This document shows positions 44,542-53,474 of a DNA stretch of 64,000 nucleotides, piece after piece (the stretch's first letter is position 1; every line of letters begins with the position of its first letter). The notes under the pieces were generated by a model, which was not told the DNA's origin, made no database searches, and saw nothing but the letters and a program-made list of their open reading frames with translations. Made by a program: the position numbers and the translations under genes. Source of the DNA: DATLLJ01 sp965229885 (GTDB lineage Bacteria; Acidobacteriota; Vicinamibacteria; Vicinamibacterales; CAVVIG01); contig CBDDJX010000003.1 of NCBI GenBank assembly GCA_965229885.1, positions 124,001-188,000 on the forward strand. Direction: 5' to 3'.

Positions 44542-46854
44542 TCAGCGGGGCACGCCGCCGAGCGCGCCGTTGAACGGCGAGAAATTGCCGAGGCCCGCGA
44601 GCGTGAATGACATGAAAAAGCGATGGTCGACCGTGACCGGCGTCACGCCGCCGCTGCCGAAGCGGAAGTTCTGGAACTCGAACGCGATGCCGCAGCACTG
44701 CGCGTTGTAGAAACCTGAGATCAACTGCTGAATCATTGTCGCGTGCAGCACGTCGTAATTGAACGAATGAATCGCGCCGTACTTATTGTCTCTCGTGCGC
44801 ACCGTTGAAGATACGTTGATGGATTGGTCGAGAAAAGTCGGATCGTTGAACCCGGGAAGCTCTGGAATGAACCCTCTCTTGCTCCAGCCAACCATGGATT
44901 GCAGCTGCGTGCTCCACGAGTACGTGCCGGTCGCGGAAATCGTCCGGAGCGACCGATACCGGCTGTCGAACTCGGCCCTCGCCGTCGCATTGAAGTCGAC
45001 GGTGGGCTGAGCGCGCAGCCTGAGCGCGATCGGCGAGAAATGGCTGGCTGGGGCGCCACTGTTGCTCGTCGAGTACTGCGGATCGACCCTCGCGGCCCTT
45101 GGATCGGAGTAGTAGGCCTGCCGCAGGTCGACCGTGAAGATCTCGCGAGCCTGCGCAGCCTGCCCGGGCGTTGCCGAGCGCCGTTTCGCATAAAAGCGAT
45201 TGGCGACGCCATAGGTGTACTGCGTGGCACCGCCCAGGATCTGATCGATCCCTTCGAGCTTCACGATGCGCGCATAATTGCCGATCGCAGAGGTGCGTAT
45301 TACGTTGATAAACGGCTCGACCGAATGCTTGAATTTCTCCGCGTACCCATTGTTCGGCGCGTCCCAGACTCGGTTGAACACCGGGCCCGTCAGCCGGGTC
45401 TGAAGCGTCAGATATTGCCGATTTAGATTGTCATCGACAATCGCCGGGCGGTTGGTGACGGGATCGATGGTTGTCGGGTCGTAGCTGCGCGAGTAGTAGG
45501 TGTCGCGCCAGCTCAGTGTCGAGTTCACCGTGAACCACTGCCACTTCTTGAAGGGAAACCGAATCTGCGGCATGAAGTCGAAGCGTTGCAGGCCCAGATC
45601 GGTTTCGCCGAGGGTATCGTCCTTCCGGTCGCTCAGGATGCTGGCGTACTCGCTGCTGGCTGACAAATAGAACGGTGTTCCCTGAATGGGCCGTTCGTTC
45701 CTCGTGACGCTGACGCGCGGCCAGCTTCCGGAGACCGCGGAGCTCGTCTGGCTGTAGAAGTATTCCCTGTGTTCGATCGTGCCATTCAAGTTGTACGAAC
45801 CCCACGCGCCGACGACATTGCCGCCGAAGCTGCGCTGGCTCCGTGAGGAATCATTGATGTTGGTGTTGAAGGTCTGATTCGTTTGGATGCTCGAGAAGTA
45901 GTCCACACGCGCCATCGCGCGCAGTCGGCCTGGCAGCAGCTGACCGGCCGAACCGTTGAGCTGATAACTGGTAATCGCTGGGAGCTCTGTCGTTGCGTGC
46001 TGGTCGAGCAGATAGCCACGGAAATCGCCATTCGAACCGCCGCCGAAGTTATACCGATACTCGGTGCCCACGCCCTGACCGGTCTTCGAGAACCAGTCGT
46101 GCAGGATGGTCGCGTCCTGGCTGCGATTGATGGCCCAGAAAAAAGCGTTATGCAATGATCGCCCTCGAAGCGTCGACGTTCCGTACGTGGGAAGGAGAAA
46201 TCCGGTCGCGCGATCTTCCTTCGTCGTGGGGTAGTAGAGGACCGGCAGATAGAACAGCGGCACGCCCTTGACGTTCATGACGACCTGTTTCAACAGCGTG
46301 TAGTGATCGAGGTTGAGGATGATCGTGTCGGCGTGCAGGTCCCACCTGGGCGTCGGCTGGACGCAGGTCGTGAAGCCGCCCTGGATAATCTTGTATTTTT
46401 TGGGGCCGATCTTCTCGACGGTCTCGCCGAAGAAGTACACGGTCGTGTCTGTCCCTGTCAGCGGAGGAGGAGCCACGATGCCAGGAGTCGTCCTCTGGCG
46501 CGCCGGCCGGGCCGTCGCCACGCCGCTGGCGTTGTAGAACGTCCCCAGGCGCGTCTTCGTATCGAAGTCGGCGCGGTCCGCCGAGATCTGGCTGGTCCCC
46601 TGGCGAAAGACGACATTGCCCGTGGCAACGGCGCGATTTTCATTGACGTAATACCAGACGTCGTCCGCATAGAGCTTGGTACCGTCGATCTCGAACTCGA
46701 CGTTGCCGATGTAGTGATGCTCCTTGTCGTTGATCACGTCGTGCCGGTCGGCGATGGTGGTGTCGGTCTTCCGGGCAGACTGCTGCGCGACGGCGCGCGG
46801 GGCGCCGCCGAGCAGGACGGTCAGGAGGCAGAGGGCCGCAAAACGTCGCCGCAT
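44542..46854 (-). CDS. lptD: LPS-assembly protein LptD
   Basis: Outer-membrane protein that inserts lipopolysaccharide. A signal peptide (MRRRFAALCLLTVLLGGAP, cleavage near AVAQQ) is followed by an OstA/LptA-like beta-jellyroll (about residues 35-140, with YADDVWYYVNENRAVATGNV) and a long beta-barrel region of alternating aromatic strands to residue 770. It is the sequence evidence that the cell has an outer membrane. The start directly follows the folC stop (TGAATG), continuing the accD-folC-lptD run. Confidence 0.93.
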   Translation of the reverse strand: MRRRFAALCLLTVLLGGAPRAVAQQSARKTDTTIADRHDVINDKEHHYIGNVEFEIDGTKLYADDVWYYVNENRAVATGNVVFRQGTSQISADRADFDTKTRLGTFYNASGVATARPARQRTTPGIVAPPPLTGTDTTVYFFGETVEKIGPKKYKIIQGGFTTCVQPTPRWDLHADTIILNLDHYTLLKQVVMNVKGVPLFYLPVLYYPTTKEDRATGFLLPTYGTSTLRGRSLHNAFFWAINRSQDATILHDWFSKTGQGVGTEYRYNFGGGSNGDFRGYLLDQHATTELPAITSYQLNGSAGQLLPGRLRAMARVDYFSSIQTNQTFNTNINDSSRSQRSFGGNVVGAWGSYNLNGTIEHREYFYSQTSSAVSGSWPRVSVTRNERPIQGTPFYLSASSEYASILSDRKDDTLGETDLGLQRFDFMPQIRFPFKKWQWFTVNSTLSWRDTYYSRSYDPTTIDPVTNRPAIVDDNLNRQYLTLQTRLTGPVFNRVWDAPNNGYAEKFKHSVEPFINVIRTSAIGNYARIVKLEGIDQILGGATQYTYGVANRFYAKRRSATPGQAAQAREIFTVDLRQAYYSDPRAARVDPQYSTSNSGAPASHFSPIALRLRAQPTVDFNATARAEFDSRYRSLRTISATGTYSWSTQLQSMVGWSKRGFIPELPGFNDPTFLDQSINVSSTVRTRDNKYGAIHSFNYDVLHATMIQQLISGFYNAQCCGIAFEFQNFRFGSGGVTPVTVDHRFFMSFTLAGLGNFSPFNGALGGVPR

Positions 46855-48159
46855 TCAGTCGCCGTTTTCGAAGGGTATCACGGCCTGCCGGGCCAACTTC
46901 ATCACGTCACCAAGAAGAAAAACGGATCCGGCGACGATGATGCGCGGAGCGGTACGCCAGGCGACGTCGAGCGCCTCGATGGGGGACGCCGCGACGGTGA
47001 CGGAGGACTCCGGGGCGACCCGATGCGCGAGCCGAACGAGCTGTTCGGGATCGGTCGAGCGACGATTCGACGCGCGGGTCACGACGAGCGGTCCCACGAC
47101 CGGCAGAAGAGCGCGCAGCATGCCCTCGAGGTCCTTCTCGTGCATGCCCGCGAACACGAGCGGCAGGCGTGGAGCGTCGAGCTCTCGCAAGTAGGACGCG
47201 AGAGAGGCGGCGCCGGCCGGATTGTGGGCCGCGTCGAGCAAGATCTCGCGACCGTCCGCCAGCCGGCGCAAATCGAGCCGCCCTGGCCATGAGGGCCTGG
47301 CGAGCGCCGAAGCGACGGCGTCGCGTGGCACCGCAGGACCCTGGGAGTCCAGCAGCTCGAGTATCCGGACGGCGACCAGCGCGTTGCCGATCTGATGCAC
47401 CCCCGGCAAGCCGATCAGGACATCCCCGTAGTCGCGCGTGGGCGTGCACACGGCGATGGTGCCCGGCAACCGTCTAGTGAGCGTGACTCCGTCGGCCGCG
47501 CGGACGAACGGAGCGCCGCGATCCCGGGCGATGCCTGCGATCGCAGTGAATGCCTCCGGCTCGAGCTCCCCGACGACGATCGGGACGCGCGGTTTGATAA
47601 TGCCGGCCTTTTCCCGTGCGATCTCGGCTAGCGTCGACCCGAGGTACTGTTGATGGTCGTACGCGATCGATGTGATGGCCGTCGCCACCGGCTCAATCAC
47701 ATTTGTGGCATCGAGGCGGCCGCCGAGGCCGACCTCCAGCACCGCCGTGTCGACGCCGCCGCGGCGAAAGAGCTCGAACGCGACGGCGGTCGTCACTTCG
47801 AAAAACGTCGGGTGCGCCTGCAGCACGCCTTCAGCCAGCAGCGCTTCGATCGCCGACCGCACGTCGGCGATGGCGGCCTCCATCTGGTCCACGGGCACCG
47901 CCCGGCCGTCAATCACGAATCGTTCAGCCAGATCGACGAGGTGCGGTGACGTGTAGCGCGCGGATCGGCGACCGGCGGCGCGCAAGCCGGCGTCGATCAT
48001 CGCCGTGACCGAGCCCTTGCCGTTCGTGCCGGCGATATGGACCGATCGGAATGTCCGCTCGGGATGCCCGAGGCGGCCGACGATCGCGAGCATGTTCTCG
48101 AGACCGAACTTGACGCCGAACTGTCCGAGGCCGAAGAGGTAGGAGAGCGGGTCGGTCAC
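46855..48159 (-). CDS. folC: Folylpolyglutamate / dihydrofolate synthase FolC
   Basis: Mur-ligase-fold enzyme adding glutamate to folates. The P-loop HIAGTNGKGSVTAMID is near residue 42; TSPHLVDLAERF, EVGLGGRLDATNV, and the C-terminal LLDAAHNPAGA are family hallmarks. Length is 434 residues. GTG 48159 overlaps the accD stop as GTGA. accD followed by folC is a conserved neighbourhood. Confidence 0.95.
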   Translation of the reverse strand: MTDPLSYLFGLGQFGVKFGLENMLAIVGRLGHPERTFRSVHIAGTNGKGSVTAMIDAGLRAAGRRSARYTSPHLVDLAERFVIDGRAVPVDQMEAAIADVRSAIEALLAEGVLQAHPTFFEVTTAVAFELFRRGGVDTAVLEVGLGGRLDATNVIEPVATAITSIAYDHQQYLGSTLAEIAREKAGIIKPRVPIVVGELEPEAFTAIAGIARDRGAPFVRAADGVTLTRRLPGTIAVCTPTRDYGDVLIGLPGVHQIGNALVAVRILELLDSQGPAVPRDAVASALARPSWPGRLDLRRLADGREILLDAAHNPAGAASLASYLRELDAPRLPLVFAGMHEKDLEGMLRALLPVVGPLVVTRASNRRSTDPEQLVRLAHRVAPESSVTVAASPIEALDVAWRTAPRIIVAGSVFLLGDVMKLARQAVIPFENGD

Positions 48160-49121
48160 CGCAGAGGTGATTCGGGTGGCGGCTCGATGTGGCTGGCGGG
48201 GCTGGCAGGGTTGCCAGGCGCGCCCGTCACGCCGGCCGACGTCAGCTCCGTCGCGTCGACGCCGGCCGGTTCGGCGCGATTCGCGCCCATGAAGCGCAGC
48301 GCGTTTGCGATAACGGACCGCATCTCACGACGATCCACGACGAGATCCAGCATGCCTTTGTCGAGCAGAAATTCGCTTCGCTGGAACCCTTCGGGCAGTT
48401 TCTGCCGGATGGTCTGTTCGATGACGCGCGGCCCGGCGAAACCGATGAGGGCTTTGGGCTCGGCGATGTTCAGGTCGCCGAGCATCGCGAAGCTGGCGGT
48501 GACGCCACCCGTCGTGGGATCGGTCAGGACGGAAATGTACGGCAGCCGCTCGCGGTCGAGCCGCGCGAGCCCACCGCAGATCTTCGCCATCTGCATCAAC
48601 GACAGGGCGCCTTCCATCATGCGCGCTCCACCCGAGCAGCAGACGATGATGACCGGCGAGCGCGACTCGATCGCGCGTTCGATCGATCGCGCGATCTTTT
48701 CGCCCACCACGACGCCCATGCTGCCACCGATGAAACCGTACTCCATCGCCGCGACCATCGTCCGCACGCCGTCGATGGTGCCGGACGCGGTAATGACGGC
48801 GTCTTTCTGGCCCGTCGCCTCGATGCCTGCCTTCAGCCGCGCCTTGTACGGCTTTGTGTCGGTGAAGCCGAGCGGGTCCGTCGAGATCAGGCCGCGGTCG
48901 TACTCGACCCACGCATCGTCGAACAGCATCCGCAGACGTTCGGTGGCGTTCATGCGGAAGTGATGCGCGCACTTGGGGCAGACGTTGAGGTTTGTTGTGA
49001 GGTCCTTGTTATAGAGGACCTGCTCGCAGCCGGGACACTTCACCATCAGCCCCTCGGGGACCCGGCTGGGCTTCGCGGTCGGCGTCTTGATCTTCTTGCG
49101 GGTCTTCTTGAACCACGCCAT
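48156..49121 (-). CDS. accD: Acetyl-CoA carboxylase carboxyltransferase beta subunit AccD
   Basis: Transfers the carboxyl group to acetyl-CoA with AccA. An N-terminal C4 zinc ribbon (CPGCEQVLY and CPKCAHHF, residues 29-53) precedes the crotonase-type core with IGGSMGVVVGEKI, CCSGGARMMEG, and LTDPTTGGVTASFAMLGD. The core ends near residue 290; the last 30 residues are Ala/Pro-rich and probably disordered. Length 321. No ribosome binding site precedes the ATG; instead the minus strand reads CCTCCTT directly before it. Confidence 0.96.
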   Translation of the reverse strand: MAWFKKTRKKIKTPTAKPSRVPEGLMVKCPGCEQVLYNKDLTTNLNVCPKCAHHFRMNATERLRMLFDDAWVEYDRGLISTDPLGFTDTKPYKARLKAGIEATGQKDAVITASGTIDGVRTMVAAMEYGFIGGSMGVVVGEKIARSIERAIESRSPVIIVCCSGGARMMEGALSLMQMAKICGGLARLDRERLPYISVLTDPTTGGVTASFAMLGDLNIAEPKALIGFAGPRVIEQTIRQKLPEGFQRSEFLLDKGMLDLVVDRREMRSVIANALRFMGANRAEPAGVDATELTSAGVTGAPGNPASPASHIEPPPESPLR

Positions 49122-49152
49122 AAGGAGGTCAGCTTATCAAGGCCAGAGCCCA

Positions 49153-49173
49153 AAGCCCATACCTTGTGGGCTT
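49153..49173 (-). terminator. Hairpin between deoxynucleoside kinase and accD
   Basis: AAGCCCA and TGGGCTT pair across a 7-base loop just after the kinase stop codon. The minus-strand transcript continues with a short U-containing stretch (TTTGGGC). It may partly terminate kinase transcripts before accD. Confidence 0.45.
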
Positions 49174-49176
49174 CAG

Positions 49177-49827
49177 CTATTTCGTTCGGGGGACGTAATA
49201 CCGCGTGCCCGGACCCATGCTGCGGATCTGCCTGATGAGGTGGTCGACCGCTTCGTCGCCGCCAGGGCTGCCGTCCGAATCGAACTGGGAAGTCTCGACG
49301 ACGAGCAACGGGGTCGCGTTGTAGTGAAAGAAGAAATGGTGGTACGCCTCGTTCAGCTCACGAAGGTAATCATCGTCCGGCTGCAGCGCGACCGATTCGG
49401 GGTCGCGCCGGCGCGTATGGATCCGTCGCAGCAGGACGTCGGTCGGCGCCTGGAGAAACACGACCAGATCAGGCGACGGCACGTCGCGCGCGAGCAGATC
49501 GTACAGCCGCTGGTAGATGAACAGCTCGTTATCGTCGAGGTTCAGGTACGCGAAGATCTTGTCCTTGTCGAAGAGGTAGTCGGCGATCGTGATTCGGCTG
49601 AACAGATCCGCTTGCCTCAGCGCGGTCTGCTGGCGATGGCGGTTCAACAGGTAGAAGAGCTGCGCCTGCAGGGCGGAGCCGGGCTTGTCGGCGTAGAAGT
49701 CGGCAAGGAACGGATTCTCCGCGTCCTCCAACACGATCGTCGCATCGAGCCGTGTGCCGAGGCGCTCGGCTAGTGCGGTTTTGCCTGTACCAATCGGTCC
49801 TTCGATCGCGATGTGGCAGAACTGCAA
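49177..49827 (-). CDS. Deoxynucleoside kinase
   Basis: dNK/dGK-dCK family kinase phosphorylating deoxynucleosides. The P-loop is IEGPIGTGKTALAERL (residues 8-23). SRITIADYLFDKDKIFAYLNL contains the DR/ERS-like substrate region, and the LID segment is RIHTRRRDPESV. Length is 216 residues. The start is read as TTG 49827, 9 bases after TATCAT on the minus strand; there is no ribosome binding site. Specificity (dA, dG or dC) cannot be assigned. Confidence 0.87.
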   Translation of the reverse strand: MQFCHIAIEGPIGTGKTALAERLGTRLDATIVLEDAENPFLADFYADKPGSALQAQLFYLLNRHRQQTALRQADLFSRITIADYLFDKDKIFAYLNLDDNELFIYQRLYDLLARDVPSPDLVVFLQAPTDVLLRRIHTRRRDPESVALQPDDDYLRELNEAYHHFFFHYNATPLLVVETSQFDSDGSPGGDEAVDHLIRQIRSMGPGTRYYVPRTK

Positions 49828-49836
49828 CGCCGCACG

Positions 49837-49846
49837 ATGATATCAT
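49837..49846. promoter_or_regulatory. Palindromic ATGATATCAT giving a -10 element on each strand
   Basis: The 10-base palindrome contains TATCAT on both strands (minus 49842-49837, plus 49841-49846). The plus copy lies 17 bases before ATG 49864 and the minus copy 9 bases before TTG 49827. This could drive the divergent kinase and HEAT/cyclophilin genes or bind a dimeric regulator. Confidence 0.45.
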
Positions 49847-49863
49847 CGCGGACGGCTCCTGAG

Positions 49864-52011
49864 ATGGTGCGGAACATGCTGCGCAGGACGATCACGATCA
49901 CGTTCGCGCTGGCCGCGGGGGCGTGCGCGAGCGCGCCGCTCGCGCCGCCCGTGCCCGTGCCCACCTTCGGGCAGAAGATGGCGTGGATCCTCCGATTAGA
50001 GGATCAGCGCGTGCTGCGCGATCCCGCGCCGCCCGTCGCACCCGCGCTGCGTCGCGGCGAGAAGGCGCCCGCCGTTGTTCCGCCACCACCGTCCCCCGAT
50101 CTCGCGCGCCTACTTGGCGACGGCGAGGCGCGTGTCAGACGCCGCGCCGCGCTGGCAATCGGACGCGTCGGCTTGCGGGACGGCGTAGAACCGCTTGTGA
50201 CGCTGCTCGGTGACGACGACCCTGAAGTGCGGCATATGGCCGCGTTCGGCCTCGGTCTCATCGGCGACAAGGCCGCCGTGGCTCCGCTGGTGCTGGCGCT
50301 CGCTGACGGGTGGCCCATCGTGCAGGGCGGCGCCGCCGAAGCGCTCGGCCTCATCGGCGACACCTCTGCCGCCGACGCGGTCGGCCGTCTGGCATCGCAA
50401 ATCGTGCAGACCGGTACGCTCGCGCAAACACCTGGCGAAGACGTGGACGCTCGGCCGGATCTTCCGGCGTCGGCGTTCCGGTTGGCGATCTACGCGCTCG
50501 TCAGGTTGAAGGCGTACGATCAGCTTGCGGCCGCCGTCCTGGATCCATCAGGCCAGCCGAAGGTGCGGTGGTGGCCGGTGGCCTATGCCTTTGGGCGTAT
50601 CGACGACAAACGCGCGCTCGGCGCGCTGCTGGCGCTGGCGAAAGACACCCATCCGTATACGCGCGCCTTCGCCGCGAAAGGTCTTGGCGGATTGAAGGAC
50701 CCCTCCGCCCTCCCGACGCTGCTGGGGCTCGTCACAAGCGGCGATCCCGCTGTGGTCATCGAGAGCGTCCGCGCGCTTGGGCGGATCGCCGATCCGTCTG
50801 CCGCGCCGGCGTTGCTAAAGCTCGTCCAGGCGAAGGACGCCAGTCCCTCCGTGCGGTTCGAAGCGCTGCACGCACTCGGCGGCATGCGCGTTCCCGGCGT
50901 GTCCGACTTCCTGCTTGATTCGTTTACCGATGCCAATCCTGCGATCCGCGCCGCCGCGCTGAAATCCGCCGCTCGGCTCGATTCCGAACAGTTCGTGGCC
51001 GTGCTCTCCGGTCTCGATCCCGATCCCGTCTGGAGCGTGCGGGCCACGATCGCCTCGACGCTCGGCACGTTGCCGCCCGACATCGCACTCCCGGTGTTGA
51101 ACACGATGCTGGGCGATCAGGATCAGCGTGTGATTCCAGCGGTGCTTGCGGCGCTCGTCACCCTTCGCGCGCCCGGCGTGGCGGCGGTATTGCTGCAGCG
51201 CTTGAAAGATGACGATCCTGCCGTGCGCAGTGCCGCCGCGATGGGGCTCAGCGAGATCAAGCCGCCGGATGGCGAGCGGGCGCTCGTCGAGGCGTACCAG
51301 TTCGGCCAGCGGGACGCCGCCTATTCCGCCCGGACGGCCGCGCTGGCCGCGCTCTCGAAGTACGGAGCGGCGGCCGCCACGCCGGTGCTGAAAACGGCGC
51401 TGGCCGACAAGGAGTGGACCGTCCGTCTTCGCGCGGCGATGCTCTTGAGGGTGCTCGACCCGGCGTCGGCTGCTGACGTCGACCTACAGATTCGTCCCGC
51501 GCCGACGACGGCAGCGACGGCCGTGTATGAGGCGTCACGCCTCACGAGCCCGCCAGTTTCGACGGCCGCCTACCTTGACACCGATCGCGGAACCATCGAG
51601 ATCGAGTTGGCCGTGCTGGACGCTCCGCTGACGGTTGAGAATTTCGTGACGCTCGCGCGCAACGGCTACTTCGACGGCCTCAGCGTTCACCGAGTGGTGC
51701 CTGATTTTGTCATCCAGAGCGGCGATCCGCGCGGCGACGGCGAGGGAGGGCCCGGCTACACCATCCGCGACGAGCTGAGCGAGCGGCCCTACCTGCGCGG
51801 CACCGTCGGCATGGCGCTGGACCTCTGGCGCGATACGGGCGGCAGCCAGTTCTTCATCACGCACTCACCGCAACCGCAGCTTGACGCGAAGTACACGGTC
51901 TTCGGGCGCGTGATCGCCGGCATGGACGTGGTCGATCAGATCCAGCAGGGCGATATCATTCGCCGGGTACGTGTGAATGACGGCCAGACGACGTCGCGTC
52001 GTACGAACTAG
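49864..52011 (+). CDS. Lipoprotein with HEAT repeats fused to a cyclophilin-type peptidyl-prolyl isomerase
   Basis: The signal sequence MLRRTITITFALAAGACAS ends in a plausible lipobox (AGAC). About 480 residues of HEAT/PBS-lyase-like repeats follow (for example ARLLGDGEARVRRRAALAIG, PLVTLLGDDDPEVRHMAAFG, RLKDDDPAVRSAAAMGLSEI). The C-terminal 150 residues form a bacterial cyclophilin: YFDGLSVHRVVPDFVIQSGDP, GTVGMALD, GSQFFITHSPQPQLDAKYTVFG. The length is 715 residues from ATG 49864; ATG 49876 is possible. It is probably a periplasmic chaperone or foldase tethered to a membrane; the fusion is unusual. Confidence 0.88.
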   Translation: MVRNMLRRTITITFALAAGACASAPLAPPVPVPTFGQKMAWILRLEDQRVLRDPAPPVAPALRRGEKAPAVVPPPPSPDLARLLGDGEARVRRRAALAIGRVGLRDGVEPLVTLLGDDDPEVRHMAAFGLGLIGDKAAVAPLVLALADGWPIVQGGAAEALGLIGDTSAADAVGRLASQIVQTGTLAQTPGEDVDARPDLPASAFRLAIYALVRLKAYDQLAAAVLDPSGQPKVRWWPVAYAFGRIDDKRALGALLALAKDTHPYTRAFAAKGLGGLKDPSALPTLLGLVTSGDPAVVIESVRALGRIADPSAAPALLKLVQAKDASPSVRFEALHALGGMRVPGVSDFLLDSFTDANPAIRAAALKSAARLDSEQFVAVLSGLDPDPVWSVRATIASTLGTLPPDIALPVLNTMLGDQDQRVIPAVLAALVTLRAPGVAAVLLQRLKDDDPAVRSAAAMGLSEIKPPDGERALVEAYQFGQRDAAYSARTAALAALSKYGAAAATPVLKTALADKEWTVRLRAAMLLRVLDPASAADVDLQIRPAPTTAATAVYEASRLTSPPVSTAAYLDTDRGTIEIELAVLDAPLTVENFVTLARNGYFDGLSVHRVVPDFVIQSGDPRGDGEGGPGYTIRDELSERPYLRGTVGMALDLWRDTGGSQFFITHSPQPQLDAKYTVFGRVIAGMDVVDQIQQGDIIRRVRVNDGQTTSRRTN

Positions 52012-52041
52012 GAAGTCGGTTCGAAAGGCGGGTGTACGTGG

Positions 52042-52070
52042 AAAAGGGGGCGACGCGGCGCCCCCTTTTT
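52042..52070. terminator. Bidirectional intrinsic terminator
   Basis: AAAAGGGGGCG and CGCCCCCTTTT form an 11-bp stem with a 6-base loop, followed by T's on the plus strand and by T's on the minus strand as well. It ends the HEAT/cyclophilin gene and would also terminate the small minus-strand peptide gene at 52087-52137. Confidence 0.85.
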
Positions 52071-52086
52071 GTCGGGTGAGGTCAGC

Positions 52087-52137
52087 TTACCGTTTCTTGC
52101 CGGCCTTCTTCTTCCCGCCCTTGGCTTTCTTTGCCAT
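52087..52137 (-). CDS. Candidate 16-residue lysine-rich peptide gene
   Basis: ATG 52137 opens MAKKAKGGKKKAGKKR followed by TAA. Ten of 16 residues are basic and the rest are Gly, Ala and Met, like short nucleic-acid-binding tails. A purine-rich GGGGGGA lies about 10 bases upstream, and a bidirectional terminator lies 17 bases downstream, which suggests that the strand is really transcribed. Too short for composition statistics, so it could also be chance. Confidence 0.35.
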   Translation of the reverse strand: MAKKAKGGKKKAGKKR

Positions 52138-52448
52138 TGTCTGTTATCCCCCCCTTCATCTTGGCTTAATTGCGAGAGCGCTCTCGGCACTAATCACTCC
52201 GGGGTCCCTACCCCGGACGCTTTGGTGGCTGCCGCCTGGCACGCCCACCCGATGCCGGCCCTCTTCGCGTCGAGGCACCTTCCAAGCTGGTTCAGTTTGG
52301 GGAAGGGCGAGGCGAAAATGTTTTCGACCTCACTAGGGATGGCCTTAGTTCGCCATCCTCATACCAGATATAGATTATGGACGAGAAACAACGAGTGTCA
52401 AGCACAATGTGCACGAAAAGTCAAAAAAGTCACAGCACCGCCGGACGA
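52138..52448. other. Intergenic stretch upstream of the 16-codon peptide
   Basis: No convincing gene is seen in these 311 bases. A perfect 14-base palindrome CGAGAGCGCTCTCG is at 52173-52186, and a hairpin CCGGGGT-CCCT-ACCCCGG is at 52199-52216. The hairpin could terminate the TPR gene transcript; the palindrome could be an operator for the small peptide gene. The 52360-52400 stretch is locally AT-rich. Confidence 0.5.
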
Positions 52449-53474
52449 TTACGGCCGAGCACTCCGAGCGATCGCCGCGCGCAGCTCTCGCTCCGCGCGT
52501 TCGCGCGCACCGATCGGTTCGATCGGACGCATGTCGACGATGCGCTGCAGCTCGTCGATGGCGTCGGCGGAGCGATTCATCGCAGCGAGCTCCGACGCGA
52601 GGCCGAACCGCGCACGGACTTCCGTCGTTCGCGCGGAGTACACCGTGCCGGCGACCGCGCGAGCGACGAGCGAGCGCCATGCGGCGGCGCTGGCGACGCG
52701 ATCATGGAGGTACGTGTCGCGAATGTCGGCGCTGAGCTGGAGGAAGAGCGGATTGTTGGGGTAACGGGCATCGAGACGCGCCAACAGGTTGAGTGCGTCC
52801 TCGGTCTTGTGTTCGTACCGGAGATACACGACGTGAAGCTGAAAATTGGCTTCCATTCTGAGCAATTCGCCTTTGTCGCGCGCCTGCAGCATTTCACGCA
52901 GTCCCGTCGCCCGGTCTCCACCGGGAAGGAACAGAAGCCACCGCAGCACTTTCGCGGCGGCCGGGGCGACGTCGGCGTAATAGTGATAGAGGCCGACGCC
53001 GAAATGGGCGTCGCTCAGCCGCGGGTCGAGCTGGAGGGTGCGTTCGAGCGCGTTTTTGATCCGTTTGCCGTCCCTGGCGGCGCTGAGCCACTCACCGCGA
53101 AGGACCCGCCACTGGACGCGCGGCGCGTAGGCCCCCGCAAGATAGAACCACGCTTCAGCACGTTTCGGCTCGCGGCGCGTCCAGGTCTCGTTCGCCGCGA
53201 TGGTGGAGCGGGCCAGGTCGATGAACCGGGAATCGAGCGCCCGACTTTCAGGATTGAGCTGAATCTGCCACCACAGGGAGACGAGGCGGAGCACCTGACA
53301 CGCGCCCTCAGGAGCGGGGGGGCAGGCCTGCTTCAACTGCGCGTCCGCCTGATCGAAACGGGCGTTCAGGATCGTGTCGTACACGGCTGCGAGGCGCGGC
53401 GCTTCCGTCAGCGCCGCGTATGCCGGACTGGCGCAGGCCAGCAGCAGCGCCGATGCCGCGAGCATGGGTGTCAT
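52449..53474 (-). CDS. Exported TPR-like protein
   Basis: A signal peptide (MTPMLAASALLLACASPAYA) is followed by an all-helical protein with weak TPR periodicity (AEAWFYLAGAYAPRVQWRVL, LERTLQLDPRLSDAHFGVGL, HKTEDALNLLARLDARYPNN). Not recognised beyond that; it resembles uncharacterised acidobacterial-type periplasmic tetratricopeptide proteins. Length is 341 residues. ATG 53474 overlaps the ddl stop as ATGA, so the two genes are translationally coupled. Confidence 0.75.
   Translation of the reverse strand: MTPMLAASALLLACASPAYAALTEAPRLAAVYDTILNARFDQADAQLKQACPPAPEGACQVLRLVSLWWQIQLNPESRALDSRFIDLARSTIAANETWTRREPKRAEAWFYLAGAYAPRVQWRVLRGEWLSAARDGKRIKNALERTLQLDPRLSDAHFGVGLYHYYADVAPAAAKVLRWLLFLPGGDRATGLREMLQARDKGELLRMEANFQLHVVYLRYEHKTEDALNLLARLDARYPNNPLFLQLSADIRDTYLHDRVASAAAWRSLVARAVAGTVYSARTTEVRARFGLASELAAMNRSADAIDELQRIVDMRPIEPIGARERAERELRAAIARSARP

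Noticed and set aside
52069..52448. A protein gene between the terminator and the TPR gene on the plus strand
   Set aside because: The frame has no start signal, crosses the antisense end of the TPR gene and has no family features.
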